Origin: Syntrophopropionicum propionicicum_A
Lineage (GTDB): Bacteria; Bacillota; Desulfotomaculia; Desulfotomaculales; Pelotomaculaceae
Reading direction: 5' to 3'
Assembly (NCBI RefSeq): GCF_048984525.1
Contig: NZ_JBMGJC010000007.1
Span: 1-64,000, forward strand
DNA length: 64,000 bases
Shown here: one piece after another, positions 24,918-33,866 of the stretch
Position numbering within the stretch: position 1 is the stretch's first letter
Layout of the letters: each line of letters opens with the position of its first letter
Position numbers and translations under genes: made by a program
Notes under the pieces: model-generated
Database searches by the model: none
Told to the model about the DNA's origin: nothing
The model's input: only the letters and a program-made list of their open reading frames with translations

Positions 24918-25736
24918 TCAGGTATTATGGACTTTGTAAATTAACAACCTCTGGGCCTTTTTAACAAATGGAAATAAATTCGCTATTCCAAACGCAGCCC
25001 TCATGCCAGGACTCAGGTTGCCCGTCTCCTTATTTGAGGTAAAATACTCTTCTTTAATGAACTGGATCCCCATCACCCATTTTGCAAGCTCACCGGGATC
25101 ATCAACACCCCATTTAATTACCGCGCCTGTCTTCTTTATGGAGGGGTGGTTTCGCACTCTACTCGCTGTATAAACGCTAAAGGCGTCGAAAATCAAAGTG
25201 TAGCTGCCGATCCTGTCCTTAAGCCTGCTGAGCAGCGTCTTAATCTCATCTTCCTGAAGATACATAAACAGGCCCTCAGCTATCACTATGTACTGGTTTT
25301 TGCCTGTTGGGATTTCTTTTAGCCAGCCGTTCTCAGTGACTGAGGACCCGATTAAATGGTATTTATCTGTTTCCGTATAGAATATTTTTCGTATGTCGAT
25401 TACTTCTTTGAAGTCCACATCATACCAGTCGACACAGCTGTTGCCAACCCTGTCATACCTGCTGTCCAGGCCGCAACCCAAATGCACAGCGGCGCTTTCA
25501 GTATCTCTTGCAAGAAAATCTTTAACAAAATTATCAATAAGTTTAGCTCTCAGGCACATCATTACGTTTGTCTTCTCAGGGATTTTTAATGAAGAAAAGT
25601 CGTAGTCTATCCGGCTGACAATCTCAACCGCTTTCCTGTCAACAAGTACCGGCCTGTCTTTTGTAGATTCCTTTGCCTTGCCAAACAAAGGAATCAGTAA
25701 AGTCTCCTTCTCCCTGGTCAAAACAACTTTATCCAT
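24918..25736 (-). CDS. Leucine carboxyl methyltransferase / TcmP-family O-methyltransferase
   Basis: The 272-aa protein has the LCMT layout: an early M-C-L-R-A-K-L-I-D-N-F-V helix, the SAM-binding motif A-A-V-H-L-G-C-G-L-D-S-R-Y, an acidic Y-D-V-D-F strand and Y-I-V-I-A-E-G-L-F-M-Y-L. Bacterial members methylate carboxyl or hydroxyl groups of small metabolites, and the substrate is not evident here. It stands alone with its own terminator. Family assignment is firm. Confidence 0.88.
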   Translation of the reverse strand: MDKVVLTREKETLLIPLFGKAKESTKDRPVLVDRKAVEIVSRIDYDFSSLKIPEKTNVMMCLRAKLIDNFVKDFLARDTESAAVHLGCGLDSRYDRVGNSCVDWYDVDFKEVIDIRKIFYTETDKYHLIGSSVTENGWLKEIPTGKNQYIVIAEGLFMYLQEDEIKTLLSRLKDRIGSYTLIFDAFSVYTASRVRNHPSIKKTGAVIKWGVDDPGELAKWVMGIQFIKEEYFTSNKETGNLSPGMRAAFGIANLFPFVKKAQRLLIYKVHNT

Positions 25737-25794
25737 ATAACCTCCGGTTTTTTGTCCTCGCTGCGGGACTTAACGGGGGTTCGCCCCCCCATAA

Positions 25795-26343
25795 CTATGT
25801 CAGACTGTCTATCCACTGCTCCGTGGTCAATACTTTGCTGAACCTTGCCGCCTGCGTAACCAGGATGGCCCGGTGCAGTTCTTCGGCCGCAGATGTCCCG
25901 GCTTCATTGGAAATCTGGAGCGTTCCGGTGGCATCTGACAGAAACTCAACAGAAAGTCCCAGGTGAAAGGCCTGCCGGGCCGTAGTGTCGCAGCACATTT
26001 GCGTCATGTACCCGGTTATTACAACTGTATCTATACCCCTTTCTCTCAACCAGGATTCCAGGTCAGTGCCGGTGAAACTTCCAGGCAGGGTTTTTTCCAC
26101 CAGATGTTCGCAGGGTATGGCTGCTATCTCCGGGTGAAGCTTCCATTCCGCGGAGCCCTTTTTAAATGCCGCCGCATCTTTTTGAAGTGCTGAATGCTGG
26201 ATGAAGACTAAAGGGATCTGCTTCGACCTGGCAGCTTCAATAACTTTTACAATACGCTCCAGGCTGCCCGGAGGGTAGGTTACCGGCAGCTTCCCGCTAA
26301 AGTATTCGTTTTGGACGTCAATTACCAGCAGTGCCCGTTTCAA
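25795..26343 (-). CDS. Isochorismatase-family cysteine hydrolase
   Basis: The fold motifs are A-L-L-V-I-D-V-Q-N-E-Y-F (catalytic Asp), a Lys in H-L-V-E-K-T-L-P-G-S-F and the nucleophile region V-I-T-G-Y-M-T-Q-M-C-C-D-T-T-A-R. Nicotinamidases, N-carbamoylsarcosine amidases and isochorismatases share these; the substrate is unclear. An ATG-started longer form (to 26394) would overlap the upstream gene. AGGAGTGGTGAG before the TTG at 26343 marks that TTG as the better start, giving 182 aa. It probably forms an operon with the QueG-like gene, 22 bases upstream. Confidence 0.88.
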   Translation of the reverse strand: MKRALLVIDVQNEYFSGKLPVTYPPGSLERIVKVIEAARSKQIPLVFIQHSALQKDAAAFKKGSAEWKLHPEIAAIPCEHLVEKTLPGSFTGTDLESWLRERGIDTVVITGYMTQMCCDTTARQAFHLGLSVEFLSDATGTLQISNEAGTSAAEELHRAILVTQAARFSKVLTTEQWIDSLT

Positions 26344-26365
26344 TTTCTCACCACTCCTGTCAACT

Positions 26366-27085
26366 TTATGATTTAACAGTCTTCTTATTTCCATGCGGAC
26401 ACACGTATAAACACATTCCGCAGACGCCTGGTTCGCCTTTGCTTTTCATCAGATTATAAAAGTTATCGCATTTTTCGGCATCGTACCTTGCTTCCCTGGG
26501 CTCGCCCGCCACAAAAGGCCTGCCGGTAAGTGCTTGCAGCGGGCAGATATCCACGCACCTGTTGCAGCGCCCGCATTTTTGTTCCTGAAGCTTACCGGTG
26601 GGCTCAAGCGGCGCGTCAGTCAAAATTGTTGTCCAATTAACTCTCGGCCCATACTGTGGTGTCACCAGCAGGCAGTTTTTCCCGATCCAGCCCAGGCCTG
26701 CCAAATGGGCAGCCATTATATGAGAAAAGGAAGCAAATAATCTTTCATCATTAATTCTTTCCGAAGCAGGCAGAGGGAGCGCCCGGTATCCTTTTTTATC
26801 AATATAACCGGCTATAATAGATGACGCAGTGTCCAGGCGATGGTAAATTACTGTGGAGGCATGGTGCTTGTAATTAAGAGCAACGGATTTTTCATTCCTG
26901 CGGGGCAGTTGGTCAACTAAGTGCTGATTAAGGACTATCCCTAAAGATACAGCATAAGGGAACCCTGCAGCCTCAGGGCCGCCCTGCTCCAGTACAACTT
27001 CCCGCGCCGTCTTTAAATCAGCCACTCCAAAATAATCGATCCACTGGCTGTCTGCCAAATCTTTCAGTTCCTTGTTGAGAATCAT
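26366..27085 (-). CDS. QueG-like iron-sulfur protein (4Fe-4S double-cluster domain)
   Basis: The 239-aa protein contains G-W-I-G-K-N-C-L-L-V-T-P-x-Y-G-P-R and two 4Fe-4S sets: C-G-R-C-N-R-C-V-D-I-C-P and a later C plus C-G-M-C-L-Y-V-C-P. This is the C-terminal architecture of epoxyqueuosine reductase QueG. It is shorter than QueG (about 310-380 aa) and belongs to the paralogous group common in anaerobes, whose substrates are unknown; I do not assign queuosine synthesis. AGGAGG precedes the ATG at 27085, so the longer start at 27103 is unlikely. Confidence 0.85.
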   Translation of the reverse strand: MILNKELKDLADSQWIDYFGVADLKTAREVVLEQGGPEAAGFPYAVSLGIVLNQHLVDQLPRRNEKSVALNYKHHASTVIYHRLDTASSIIAGYIDKKGYRALPLPASERINDERLFASFSHIMAAHLAGLGWIGKNCLLVTPQYGPRVNWTTILTDAPLEPTGKLQEQKCGRCNRCVDICPLQALTGRPFVAGEPREARYDAEKCDNFYNLMKSKGEPGVCGMCLYVCPHGNKKTVKS

Positions 27086-27156
27086 TGTATTTCCTCCTGT
27101 CAATCTCGTTCTGCATATGAGTCATAACACGGAACTTAGATTCCTTTTATCCGCCT

Positions 27157-27864
27157 TTATTTGGCCATTGCCTCTTTTTTTAGTTCTGCCGGCATCTTCT
27201 CAATAGCGTATCTTAGTGCCGTCCGGGGCATTGTCTTTTTGTTCTTCATGATATAATCAAATACTTCTTTTTGATTTTTACGGCTGGCTTCTTTCAGCAT
27301 CCAGCCGTAACCTTTTCGCACCAGGTCATCCTGATCCAGGAGCAGGATATCGGCAATCTCAAAAATATCTTTTAAGAATTTGCCCTGCCTGGCGGGGATG
27401 ATCAGTGATACGGCGGAAGCGCGGCGCACCCAGCGGTTTTTGGATTTGGACCATTCTTTTAAACTGGATAAATACTCGGGGTACATTTCTATAAAAGCAC
27501 CGATGGTGTGGTTGCAGAGGGTGTCGCACGAGGCCCAGTTGCTGACATAATTATTTACCCATTTTTCGAATACCTTAAAATCCCCCGGCTCATATTGCTT
27601 GTAAATAAAATATGACCAGTTGCAGGCGATAAACGACTCTTCCATGTATTCCGACCGCCACAGATCCTCGCACAAATTAAAAATTTCAGCCTTACTTTTA
27701 TCACGAATGCTCTTATAGTTCTCTTTTGCAATCTTGCTGACTAAGGCTGTCTTTACACCATAGATATTTACGCTTTCCTTAAAAAACCTCTGCCCCGACT
27801 CTCTTGTGTGTTCATCGATGTTTTCTTTCAATTCCTGACGGATTTTTTCAACGATACTGTCTAT
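27157..27864 (-). CDS. AlkD-like DNA alkylation repair protein (HEAT-like repeats), probable ATA start
   Basis: The protein is all-helical and matches the DNA alkylation repair (AlkC/AlkD-like) family, with S-G-Q-R-F-F-K-E near the start, C-N-W-S-Y-F, W-A-S-C-D-T-L-C and K-N-R-W-V-R-R-A-S-A-V. Members remove bulky or charged alkyl adducts such as 7- and 3-methylpurines. The first usual start is TTG at 27831 with a poor ribosome site, and it would drop the conserved I-V-E-K-I-R-Q-E-L. AGGGGGTGA at 27871-27879 is correctly spaced for an ATA codon at 27864, in frame and just after a stop, which would give 235 aa. The gene follows the DUF3795 gene closely. Confidence 0.82.
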   Translation of the reverse strand: MDSIVEKIRQELKENIDEHTRESGQRFFKESVNIYGVKTALVSKIAKENYKSIRDKSKAEIFNLCEDLWRSEYMEESFIACNWSYFIYKQYEPGDFKVFEKWVNNYVSNWASCDTLCNHTIGAFIEMYPEYLSSLKEWSKSKNRWVRRASAVSLIIPARQGKFLKDIFEIADILLLDQDDLVRKGYGWMLKEASRKNQKEVFDYIMKNKKTMPRTALRYAIEKMPAELKKEAMAK

Positions 27865-27885
27865 ATATATTCACCCCCTATAAAG

Positions 27886-28296
27886 TTACCTCTGGAAACC
27901 GCATTTATAGCACTTCTTATTATGTACACAAATAACATCGCCACATTTATGGCATACCCACCTCTGGTTTTCATCAATCATAAATTTATCAATACCTATT
28001 TCTTTTATTTTATTCAAATTTTCGACCATACTCATACCATATTTTGTCCTGTATCGCTTATCAAGCTGTTTAAGTTTCGAACAGGGATATTTTTCACAAT
28101 CAAAGCAGTAACTGCTTTGATTAACACTTAGAACTTCGCAGTTTCTGATTCTGCAAACCACACAGTACTTAAAAATCATCTCGTTGGGGCTGCCACATCC
28201 CGGACACTTATTTTTTTCGCGAAGATAGGCCCTGCAAATACCGCAATTCATACCACAGGGAGCAATCAACCCTTTATCTATATTTGTTGAATGCAC
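27886..28296 (-). CDS. DUF3795-type cysteine-rich protein
   Basis: The 136-aa product opens I-A-P-C-G-M-N-C-G-I-C-R-A-Y-L, the DUF3795 hallmark. It carries more cysteine pairs: C-P-G-C-G, C-V-V-C-R-I-R-N-C, C-F-D-C-E-K-Y-P-C, and a C-terminal zinc-ribbon-like C-H-K-C ... C-Y-K-C. This suggests several metal sites; no reaction is known. GGAAGG precedes the GTG at 28296, so the longer form to 28326 is unlikely. It runs into the AlkD-like gene with a short gap, probably one transcript. Confidence 0.82.
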   Translation of the reverse strand: MHSTNIDKGLIAPCGMNCGICRAYLREKNKCPGCGSPNEMIFKYCVVCRIRNCEVLSVNQSSYCFDCEKYPCSKLKQLDKRYRTKYGMSMVENLNKIKEIGIDKFMIDENQRWVCHKCGDVICVHNKKCYKCGFQR

Positions 28297-28350
28297 TTTT
28301 AACCTTCCTTTCCGGATCCGACACAAAACATTTTTTAATTTTTTTGATAG

Positions 28351-29112
28351 TTATTTCTCGCTCCGCCCCAGCTTGAAGAATTTCAGGGAAACCAGTACGA
28401 ACCACGACAGGACGAGCAGGCCGCCGATCATCCCAAACAGATAGAAAGCCACAAAATACAAAGAAGGCACGAAAGTAGCCAGGACCGTAAATACAGAGAT
28501 GAAGGTGAAGCCTACAATTCCGATCCATGACGCCACCTTACCAAAAATTCCGCCGCGCAGCATTACAAACGAAACAGCAATGGCCGAGATTCCCCCCAAT
28601 ATCATGCCGGTGAACGAGCCCGGCGTGAAGTCCTCGCCGAAAGCCAGCACCGCCTCCCCCGCCGCAGCCAGCAGCGCCCTCTGGACATCACTCCCCGCGG
28701 CGGCATACTTGCCTGCGAGGACAAACATCGGGATGGCGGCGTTATTTGAAATATAAACCGCCATGCCGATGATAGCGATGACCATGGCCAGCGCGGCATA
28801 AACGCCGTTCCCGCGCCTGTGCGCGGCAAACATGGCGAAATATATCGGGACCAAGCAGGCATTATAGACAATGTTCAGGATGCCGAGCACGTACAGGCCT
28901 TTGAACCAATCTTCCTGAAACAGCGCGAACCAGTCGAGCGCTGTCTTACTGCCGGAAACGACGATATCCGTCTCCCCGAAACCGAGGATGATGTCCAGCA
29001 GGTTCGCGGACAGGGCAACCAGCGCGGCCACACCGGCAATCTTGTAAAGAGTCTTCCAGTTTGTATCGGTGCTTTGGGTGCCACAACACTCATTTTGTTG
29101 TAATGGTGGCAT
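28351..29112 (-). CDS. Multi-span membrane protein, DUF4386-like
   Basis: The 253-aa protein has about seven hydrophobic helices after a soluble N-terminus with paired C-C (N-E-C-C-G-T). GAGGAGG precedes ATG at 29112, so a start at 29175 is unlikely. The A-L-S-A-N-L-L-D-I-I-L-G-F and Y-I-S-N-N-A-A-I-P-M-F-V segments resemble DUF4386 integral membrane proteins, whose role is unknown. I hold the family call loosely. Confidence 0.6.
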   Translation of the reverse strand: MPPLQQNECCGTQSTDTNWKTLYKIAGVAALVALSANLLDIILGFGETDIVVSGSKTALDWFALFQEDWFKGLYVLGILNIVYNACLVPIYFAMFAAHRRGNGVYAALAMVIAIIGMAVYISNNAAIPMFVLAGKYAAAGSDVQRALLAAAGEAVLAFGEDFTPGSFTGMILGGISAIAVSFVMLRGGIFGKVASWIGIVGFTFISVFTVLATFVPSLYFVAFYLFGMIGGLLVLSWFVLVSLKFFKLGRSEK

Positions 29113-29202
29113 GCTATTTTCCTCCTCATTATTTCTCAAGCACAAATTTCTCCCTTTGACTCGCATTGGCACCAACTCCCGCTTTTTAAAATGGAATCTG
29201 GT

Positions 29203-30330
29203 TTATGAAAATATCTTGCGGAGGAAGCCGATCCGCCTGATTGAGTATGAAAAGATAAAACTTGCGGATACTGCAATAATCGATATGAAAATAAACTTTA
29301 ATACAGGATATAAGGCAAGCTGATTAAACAGAATTGAAATACCTATAAGTATTGGAGCGTGAAAAACGAATACCCCGAAGGCATTGTCCGAGAGAAACTT
29401 CTGAAAAGAATTTTGTGTATTGTAACGGTATTTAAAAATACCAATAAGCCCAATTATTATCGTTACACAGTAAAAAGACTCCCAGAGAGCATAGGCAAAG
29501 GCCTGCCAGTTTAACCCGCCGTTAATCAAGAAAATCCCTTCTGCCGGACCGCCAAAGAGCATGAGAAAAATCCAGAACGGCAGCCCGATAACAAATGACG
29601 CGGCAAACCATCTTTTCCCCGTATTGTAGTCAATTCGATCAATAATACCGTACCTGTAGGACATTATACCCACAGCAAACATGATTACATATGCGGAGAA
29701 GAAGCTGAACTGCAAATTTATTACATCAGTGCCTATCGGGAAAACGGTACGGATGGCAAAAGCGGCAATGGTTATGAAAAAAACGAGCAGCAAAACGTTT
29801 TTAATATTAATCTCAAACTTACAGTAAAAATTAATACTGTTTGATATCTTCCTGGTCAATACGTAAACTAACGTAAAGATCAAAAGCGCCAGCGCAAACC
29901 AGAGGGGGCCTGTCCAAGAAATAAAGTCAAAAGACAATATCCCTTGTATATAGTAATCTGCTATATTGACCTCCGGATGCGATATCATTACACAGACGGG
30001 ATTTATTAAGAAGATATATATCAGGACTGGGATCCCGAGCCTGAAGAGCCTGCCTGCTACAAAACACCCCGTTCCTTTCGCGTCAAGATTACCAGCCGCG
30101 AAGTACCCGGCAATCAAGAACAGCAGCGACATGAAATAGGCCTGGGTGAACGACTGAAAAAACCCAAAAAAGAGTGTTGAAACAAAATCAACACTTTTAT
30201 TCTCAACATAATACCAGCTGCCGAATCCGCTGTAAGTGACCGCTGTGTGGAGCATCACAACAAAAATGATCATCAAAGCGCGCAGGTTATCAATATAAGA
30301 CAGCCTGGAGCCCCTAACTTTTTGTTCCAT
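29203..30330 (-). CDS. Acyltransferase-3 family membrane protein (OafA/YrhL-like)
   Basis: The 375-aa protein has about ten membrane helices and the family signature near the N-terminus: S-Y-I-D-N-L-R-A-L-M-I-I-F-V-V-M-L-H, with the catalytic-type His. Later segments are W-T-G-P-L-W-F and F-V-F-H-A-P-I-L-I. Such enzymes move acyl groups onto surface glycans, lipids or antibiotics; the acceptor is unknown. GGGGAG before the ATG at 30330 chooses that start over 30360. No glycan cluster is nearby. Confidence 0.85.
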   Translation of the reverse strand: MEQKVRGSRLSYIDNLRALMIIFVVMLHTAVTYSGFGSWYYVENKSVDFVSTLFFGFFQSFTQAYFMSLLFLIAGYFAAGNLDAKGTGCFVAGRLFRLGIPVLIYIFLINPVCVMISHPEVNIADYYIQGILSFDFISWTGPLWFALALLIFTLVYVLTRKISNSINFYCKFEINIKNVLLLVFFITIAAFAIRTVFPIGTDVINLQFSFFSAYVIMFAVGIMSYRYGIIDRIDYNTGKRWFAASFVIGLPFWIFLMLFGGPAEGIFLINGGLNWQAFAYALWESFYCVTIIIGLIGIFKYRYNTQNSFQKFLSDNAFGVFVFHAPILIGISILFNQLALYPVLKFIFISIIAVSASFIFSYSIRRIGFLRKIFS

Positions 30331-30435
30331 ATAGTACTCCCCGATTACATTTACTGCCATAATGCACTATTATATTTGAAAACTATTTAACGCGCCAGCA
30401 TTAAATCAATCTTATTATTACTGCGGTCCAATGCG

Positions 30436-31308
30436 CTAACTTGTTTGCGCAGGCTTAATATTTATTATTAATAAAATTGAGAAGACAACAGCAAGAAGGT
30501 TAAACGTCGGGATAATAAAAATCACCGGTATAATATTATACCCCGACAATCCCATGGCCGTAATTTTTGCTGTGAGGGCGGTCATCAGTAATGACAAGAA
30601 GATGAAATACACCGGTCCGAGCAGGTAACCGAAAGGCTTTTTACGGATTAAAAGGACACCGGTCACTGCGGCAAGCGGCAGCAGCAGACCCAGGTCCATA
30701 CCCTGCACGATGAGGGTGGTGTAATGCTCCAGCCCCTTGGGATAAATGCTGCCTTCAATCAAGGGCGGTACTACAATGCTCAGCCAAAGCAGGGCTATGG
30801 AAAAGGCGTTGAAAATCAGGAACCCGCCCGCAGACTTTACCGGAGTGCTATCAAAAAATAATTCCGGCAGCCTGTTGATTTCAAAAGACATCATCGTTAT
30901 GGCAAGCGCAAAAAAGGAAGCACCCATCAAAAAGGCGTAAGCCAGAAACAGCGGGTTGTACATACCCATGGCCAGGTAAAAAAGGTAGGTAACGAGGAAA
31001 TAACCCAGTGTGCCGGCCAGTATAAAACGTCCTCTTAAAGACCCCCTTCCAGCAATAAACAGCGATATAAGCAGCAGCGGGACACCAATAAACAGGGTCA
31101 CATAGTCCTGGGCAATGCCTTGTATGGCCACCTCAGCAGACATGTGCTGGTATAGTCCCTTTCCGTAGATAGTTACAATTTGCCCGCGAATAGACAGATA
31201 TTCATAAGTTCCAGGGCCATGCCCGGAAAATATGCCAACCGCCGCGGCCGCGGCCGATACCGCCGCGATGAAGAATACAAGAATAGTAACAGCACTTTTT
31301 TGTTTCAT
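30436..31308 (-). CDS. Multi-span membrane protein of unknown function
   Basis: The 290-aa protein has about eight hydrophobic helices, the first at residues 7-27. The only long soluble loops are around residues 28-60 (Y-E-Y-L-S-I-R-G-Q-I-V-T-I-Y-G-K-G-L-Y) and 145-160. GGAGATC precedes ATG. I recognise no family. The neighbours (acyltransferase, nitroreductase) give no pathway, and spacing of more than 70 bases on each side suggests a separate unit. Confidence 0.6.
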   Translation of the reverse strand: MKQKSAVTILVFFIAAVSAAAAAVGIFSGHGPGTYEYLSIRGQIVTIYGKGLYQHMSAEVAIQGIAQDYVTLFIGVPLLLISLFIAGRGSLRGRFILAGTLGYFLVTYLFYLAMGMYNPLFLAYAFLMGASFFALAITMMSFEINRLPELFFDSTPVKSAGGFLIFNAFSIALLWLSIVVPPLIEGSIYPKGLEHYTTLIVQGMDLGLLLPLAAVTGVLLIRKKPFGYLLGPVYFIFLSLLMTALTAKITAMGLSGYNIIPVIFIIPTFNLLAVVFSILLIINIKPAQTS

Positions 31309-31385
31309 GTTTTATTGATCTCCACTATTTTATTGCTATTACTATGTTCAATTTTTGATTGCCCTATAACTTTAATAGCTCAGGG

Positions 31386-31414
31386 GGAAGCACGGGGACG
31401 GTTCTACTGCTTCC
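31386..31414. repeat. REP-like hairpin (GGAAGCA ... TGCTTCC) overlapping the end of the nitroreductase gene
   Basis: GGAAGCA at 31386-31392 and TGCTTCC at 31408-31414 enclose GGGGACGGTTCT. The right arm encodes the last codons of the gene at 31404. Related elements lie at 34978-35033 and 35406-35444, and the inner GGGACGGTTCT links it to the longer GTGTCAAG family. Confidence 0.6.
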
Positions 31415-32327
31415 ATCCTGTTATTGAGGCAAAGGTCCTGTTCACCCCTTTGTGATATTTCACTTCCGGATGCCCAAAAATCACGAATATACCCTCTCTG
31501 CTCGGATATTTTATCCCGTGGCTCTCCCTGAATTTTTTTGCTTTTTTCCCGCTCTGGATCATGGGGTGAATCGCTCCCAGCATACATGTGCCCAATCCAA
31601 GCGCTTCGGCGGCAACCATGGCGTACGTGGCGGCTACAATCGGATCAGCCGGGTCCGCGTACGGCGACCCGTAAAAATATATTGCCAGGGGAGCGTCGTA
31701 ATTTACCAGGTTCAAGCCTTTTTTCATGTTATCAATATATATTTGAAACAGGGGTTTAATAAAATCCCTGAACATTTCATCATTTGCCCTGCCCCAGAAC
31801 GGCCTCATCATTGTTAAAAACCAATCAGACACAATCCACTTAATGCTTTCCAGGTAGACACAAAAATCTTTGGCAAAGGCACGAACTTTCTCCTGGTTAT
31901 CCAGGACCAAAACATTTACGTCTGACGGGGGCAATCCCATTGGCGCTGTCATGGCCGCATCAAGTATTTTTTTAATAGTCTCGTTTTCTACCGGAATATC
32001 TTTAAATTCTCTGATACTTCTCCTGCGCTGCAGAAGAAACAGCACCTGTTCGTACGTCGCCGCCGATCCTTTCCCCGGCAGCGCAAACAGGTCGCCTGGT
32101 GACAGCTCGCGTCCATGGATTTCTATCGCGCCGGTTGGACAGATCGCCATGCAGTGCCCGCAGCCAATGCATCCAAAACAAGGGGTTTCAGATATTCTTA
32201 CCTTTTTATTTTCCAGCACAATGCCATAATCTTTACATACTGACACACACAGGCCGCATCCACTGCATTTTTCCTCATCAATCTTAATTTCCGCTTTCAC
32301 TTTTGTCCTTGATGTCGGGATTGCCAT
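31404..32327 (-). CDS. Nitroreductase-family flavoprotein with N-terminal 2x[4Fe-4S] ferredoxin domain
   Basis: Residues 10-70 carry two clostridial-type motifs, C-S-G-C-G-L-C-V-S-V-C and C-F-G-C-I-G-C-G-H-C-M-A-I-C-P. The rest is an FMN-binding nitroreductase fold (R-R-S-I-R-E-F, T-A-P-M-G-L-P-P-S-D and G-L-G-T-C-M-L-G). At 307 aa it matches the known ferredoxin-nitroreductase fusions of anaerobes, which take electrons from ferredoxin. The substrate is unknown. Its end is shaped by a REP-like hairpin. Confidence 0.92.
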   Translation of the reverse strand: MAIPTSRTKVKAEIKIDEEKCSGCGLCVSVCKDYGIVLENKKVRISETPCFGCIGCGHCMAICPTGAIEIHGRELSPGDLFALPGKGSAATYEQVLFLLQRRRSIREFKDIPVENETIKKILDAAMTAPMGLPPSDVNVLVLDNQEKVRAFAKDFCVYLESIKWIVSDWFLTMMRPFWGRANDEMFRDFIKPLFQIYIDNMKKGLNLVNYDAPLAIYFYGSPYADPADPIVAATYAMVAAEALGLGTCMLGAIHPMIQSGKKAKKFRESHGIKYPSREGIFVIFGHPEVKYHKGVNRTFASITGWKQ

Positions 32328-32359
32328 ATTTTTGCTCCTCCACTAAAACATAATTCCCA

Positions 32360-32803
32360 TCAAACATCTAAAAGTTCAAAGCTGGTACCGTGATCAATTT
32401 TCCTTTTTGCATTTGTGTTAATCAGTTCGAGGATTAGCGCTTCACCGATATGCCAGATTATTACTCCTTCCCTGGTGCAACCGGTGACTGTATCCGTACC
32501 GCGGCCAAAAGCCGAGTGCAGGTGCAGCGTCGGCTTACCTTCTTCATTAATAAATATGGTTCCCATGCCTACAGCTTCGCTTGTTCCCGGCAGACCCGCA
32601 ACCACCGGGCGGGGGATGGCCGCTTTTCCGTCTTCCGGGCCGACCACCACTTTGCTGCCTGTGTCGGCGCCGCCGAGAAAATGTACTATCGCAGATCTGA
32701 TCTTTTGTTCCGTTGCAAATTTTTCAATTATATCAGGGAGCCTGTCGCCGTGTTCCAGCCTCAAAATAAATACCCGGCCCAACTTTGCTTCTGAGTATTT
32801 CAT
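32360..32803 (-). CDS. PPC / DUF296 domain protein
   Basis: The 147-aa single-domain protein matches the PPC (PCC, DUF296) fold. It opens F-I-L-R-L-E-H-G-D-R-L-P-D-I-I, then A-I-V-H-F-L-G-G-A-D, P-T-L-H-L-H-S-A-F-G-R and a C-terminal strand. The H-L-H-S-A-F residues stand at the usual metal/ligand pocket. Bacterial members are trimeric, and few have a known role. It lies 32 bases from the nitroreductase gene in the same direction and is probably co-transcribed. Confidence 0.88.
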   Translation of the reverse strand: MKYSEAKLGRVFILRLEHGDRLPDIIEKFATEQKIRSAIVHFLGGADTGSKVVVGPEDGKAAIPRPVVAGLPGTSEAVGMGTIFINEEGKPTLHLHSAFGRGTDTVTGCTREGVIIWHIGEALILELINTNAKRKIDHGTSFELLDV

Positions 32804-32836
32804 AGTTTATGTTTCCCTTCATAGGGTATTGGATTA

Positions 32837-33595
32837 TTATTCACAGACACCCGCGTATACAGCGAAGTTTGCTTTTTTCCATATTACATCAGCTGTGTCA
32901 AAACCTGCTTGCACTAAAAATTCAATATGTTTCCTTACGGATACCGGGGAATCTTCGATACGGTAATTGGACAGCAGCCTATTTATCTCCTGCTCTGAAA
33001 AATTTTGATCCTGTAGATAAGAGACCCATTCTCTTTCATTCCTTTCCGACAAGGACTGATTATCACCCGCGACAATGTCGCAGCATACGAATATTCCCGG
33101 CTTCACCAGACACCCGTATATTTTTCGATACAAATTCAGATATTCACTATCTCCTCTGCAGTGGTGGATAGCAAAGCTCGATATGACCGCGGCATAATTT
33201 CTCTGCCCAAAATCATGTTCCATAAAATCTGCGTTTACAATTCTATATCTGCCCCGATATTCAGCGAGCACTTTTGGGACTTCGTCTAGCATGTTTTGAG
33301 AATAGTCCATCAGTGTCATATGCACGGACTTTATTTTTTCTAAAATTGCCCGCGACAGATTTCCGGTACCCGCACCCAAGTCAAGGATACTTGGGCATTG
33401 CCGGATAAACGGTTCCACCAATTGCTGCACCAGCCCAAAAGCGTAACTGAACTCGATCAACCATGCCGCACCCCTCTGACTATATAGAGATGCAATTTCA
33501 TTGTTAAACCGCATCTTTATCTCTTCTCTTGACATCTTTTCTGTTTTTCCGGAAATATCGGGACCCAAGTATTTTGGCAAACTCTTTTCTTCCAT
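32837..33595 (-). CDS. Class I SAM-dependent methyltransferase
   Basis: The 252-aa protein has motif I I-L-D-L-G-A-G-T-G-N-L-S, the acidic strand M-T-L-M-D-Y-S-Q-N-M-L, and A-V-I-S-S-F-A-I-H-H-C as the post-motif strand. GGAGGATATT places the start at ATG 33595 rather than 33637. The substrate cannot be told. It is first in a likely operon with the PPC and nitroreductase genes. The 230 bases to the divergent gene at 33867 hold no gene. Confidence 0.9.
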   Translation of the reverse strand: MEEKSLPKYLGPDISGKTEKMSREEIKMRFNNEIASLYSQRGAAWLIEFSYAFGLVQQLVEPFIRQCPSILDLGAGTGNLSRAILEKIKSVHMTLMDYSQNMLDEVPKVLAEYRGRYRIVNADFMEHDFGQRNYAAVISSFAIHHCRGDSEYLNLYRKIYGCLVKPGIFVCCDIVAGDNQSLSERNEREWVSYLQDQNFSEQEINRLLSNYRIEDSPVSVRKHIEFLVQAGFDTADVIWKKANFAVYAGVCE

Positions 33596-33866
33596 AATAT
33601 CCTCCACTAAATACCTATAACAAGAATGGTAAAACATTTGTCATAAATTTGCTGCAAGATCATCAATTCCATCCAAATTTCTGTGATTACATTATCCTCA
33701 TTGTTCAAATTACATAAATTAACGCGAAAACAGTTAAGAGTGCCGGCATTCCCAGGTAAAAAAAAGCCGGAAGGTTCTTTCTTATAAAAGTCGAACACGT
33801 ATACTATACTTAATTCGGCGATGGCTTCTAAATACTTATTCTAAACAACAGTGAAGAGGCGTTTTA

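Noticed and set aside
26366..27085. Calling the QueG-like gene epoxyqueuosine reductase
   Set aside because: The protein is too short, and the neighbours give no link to queuosine; only the iron-sulfur domain type is safe.
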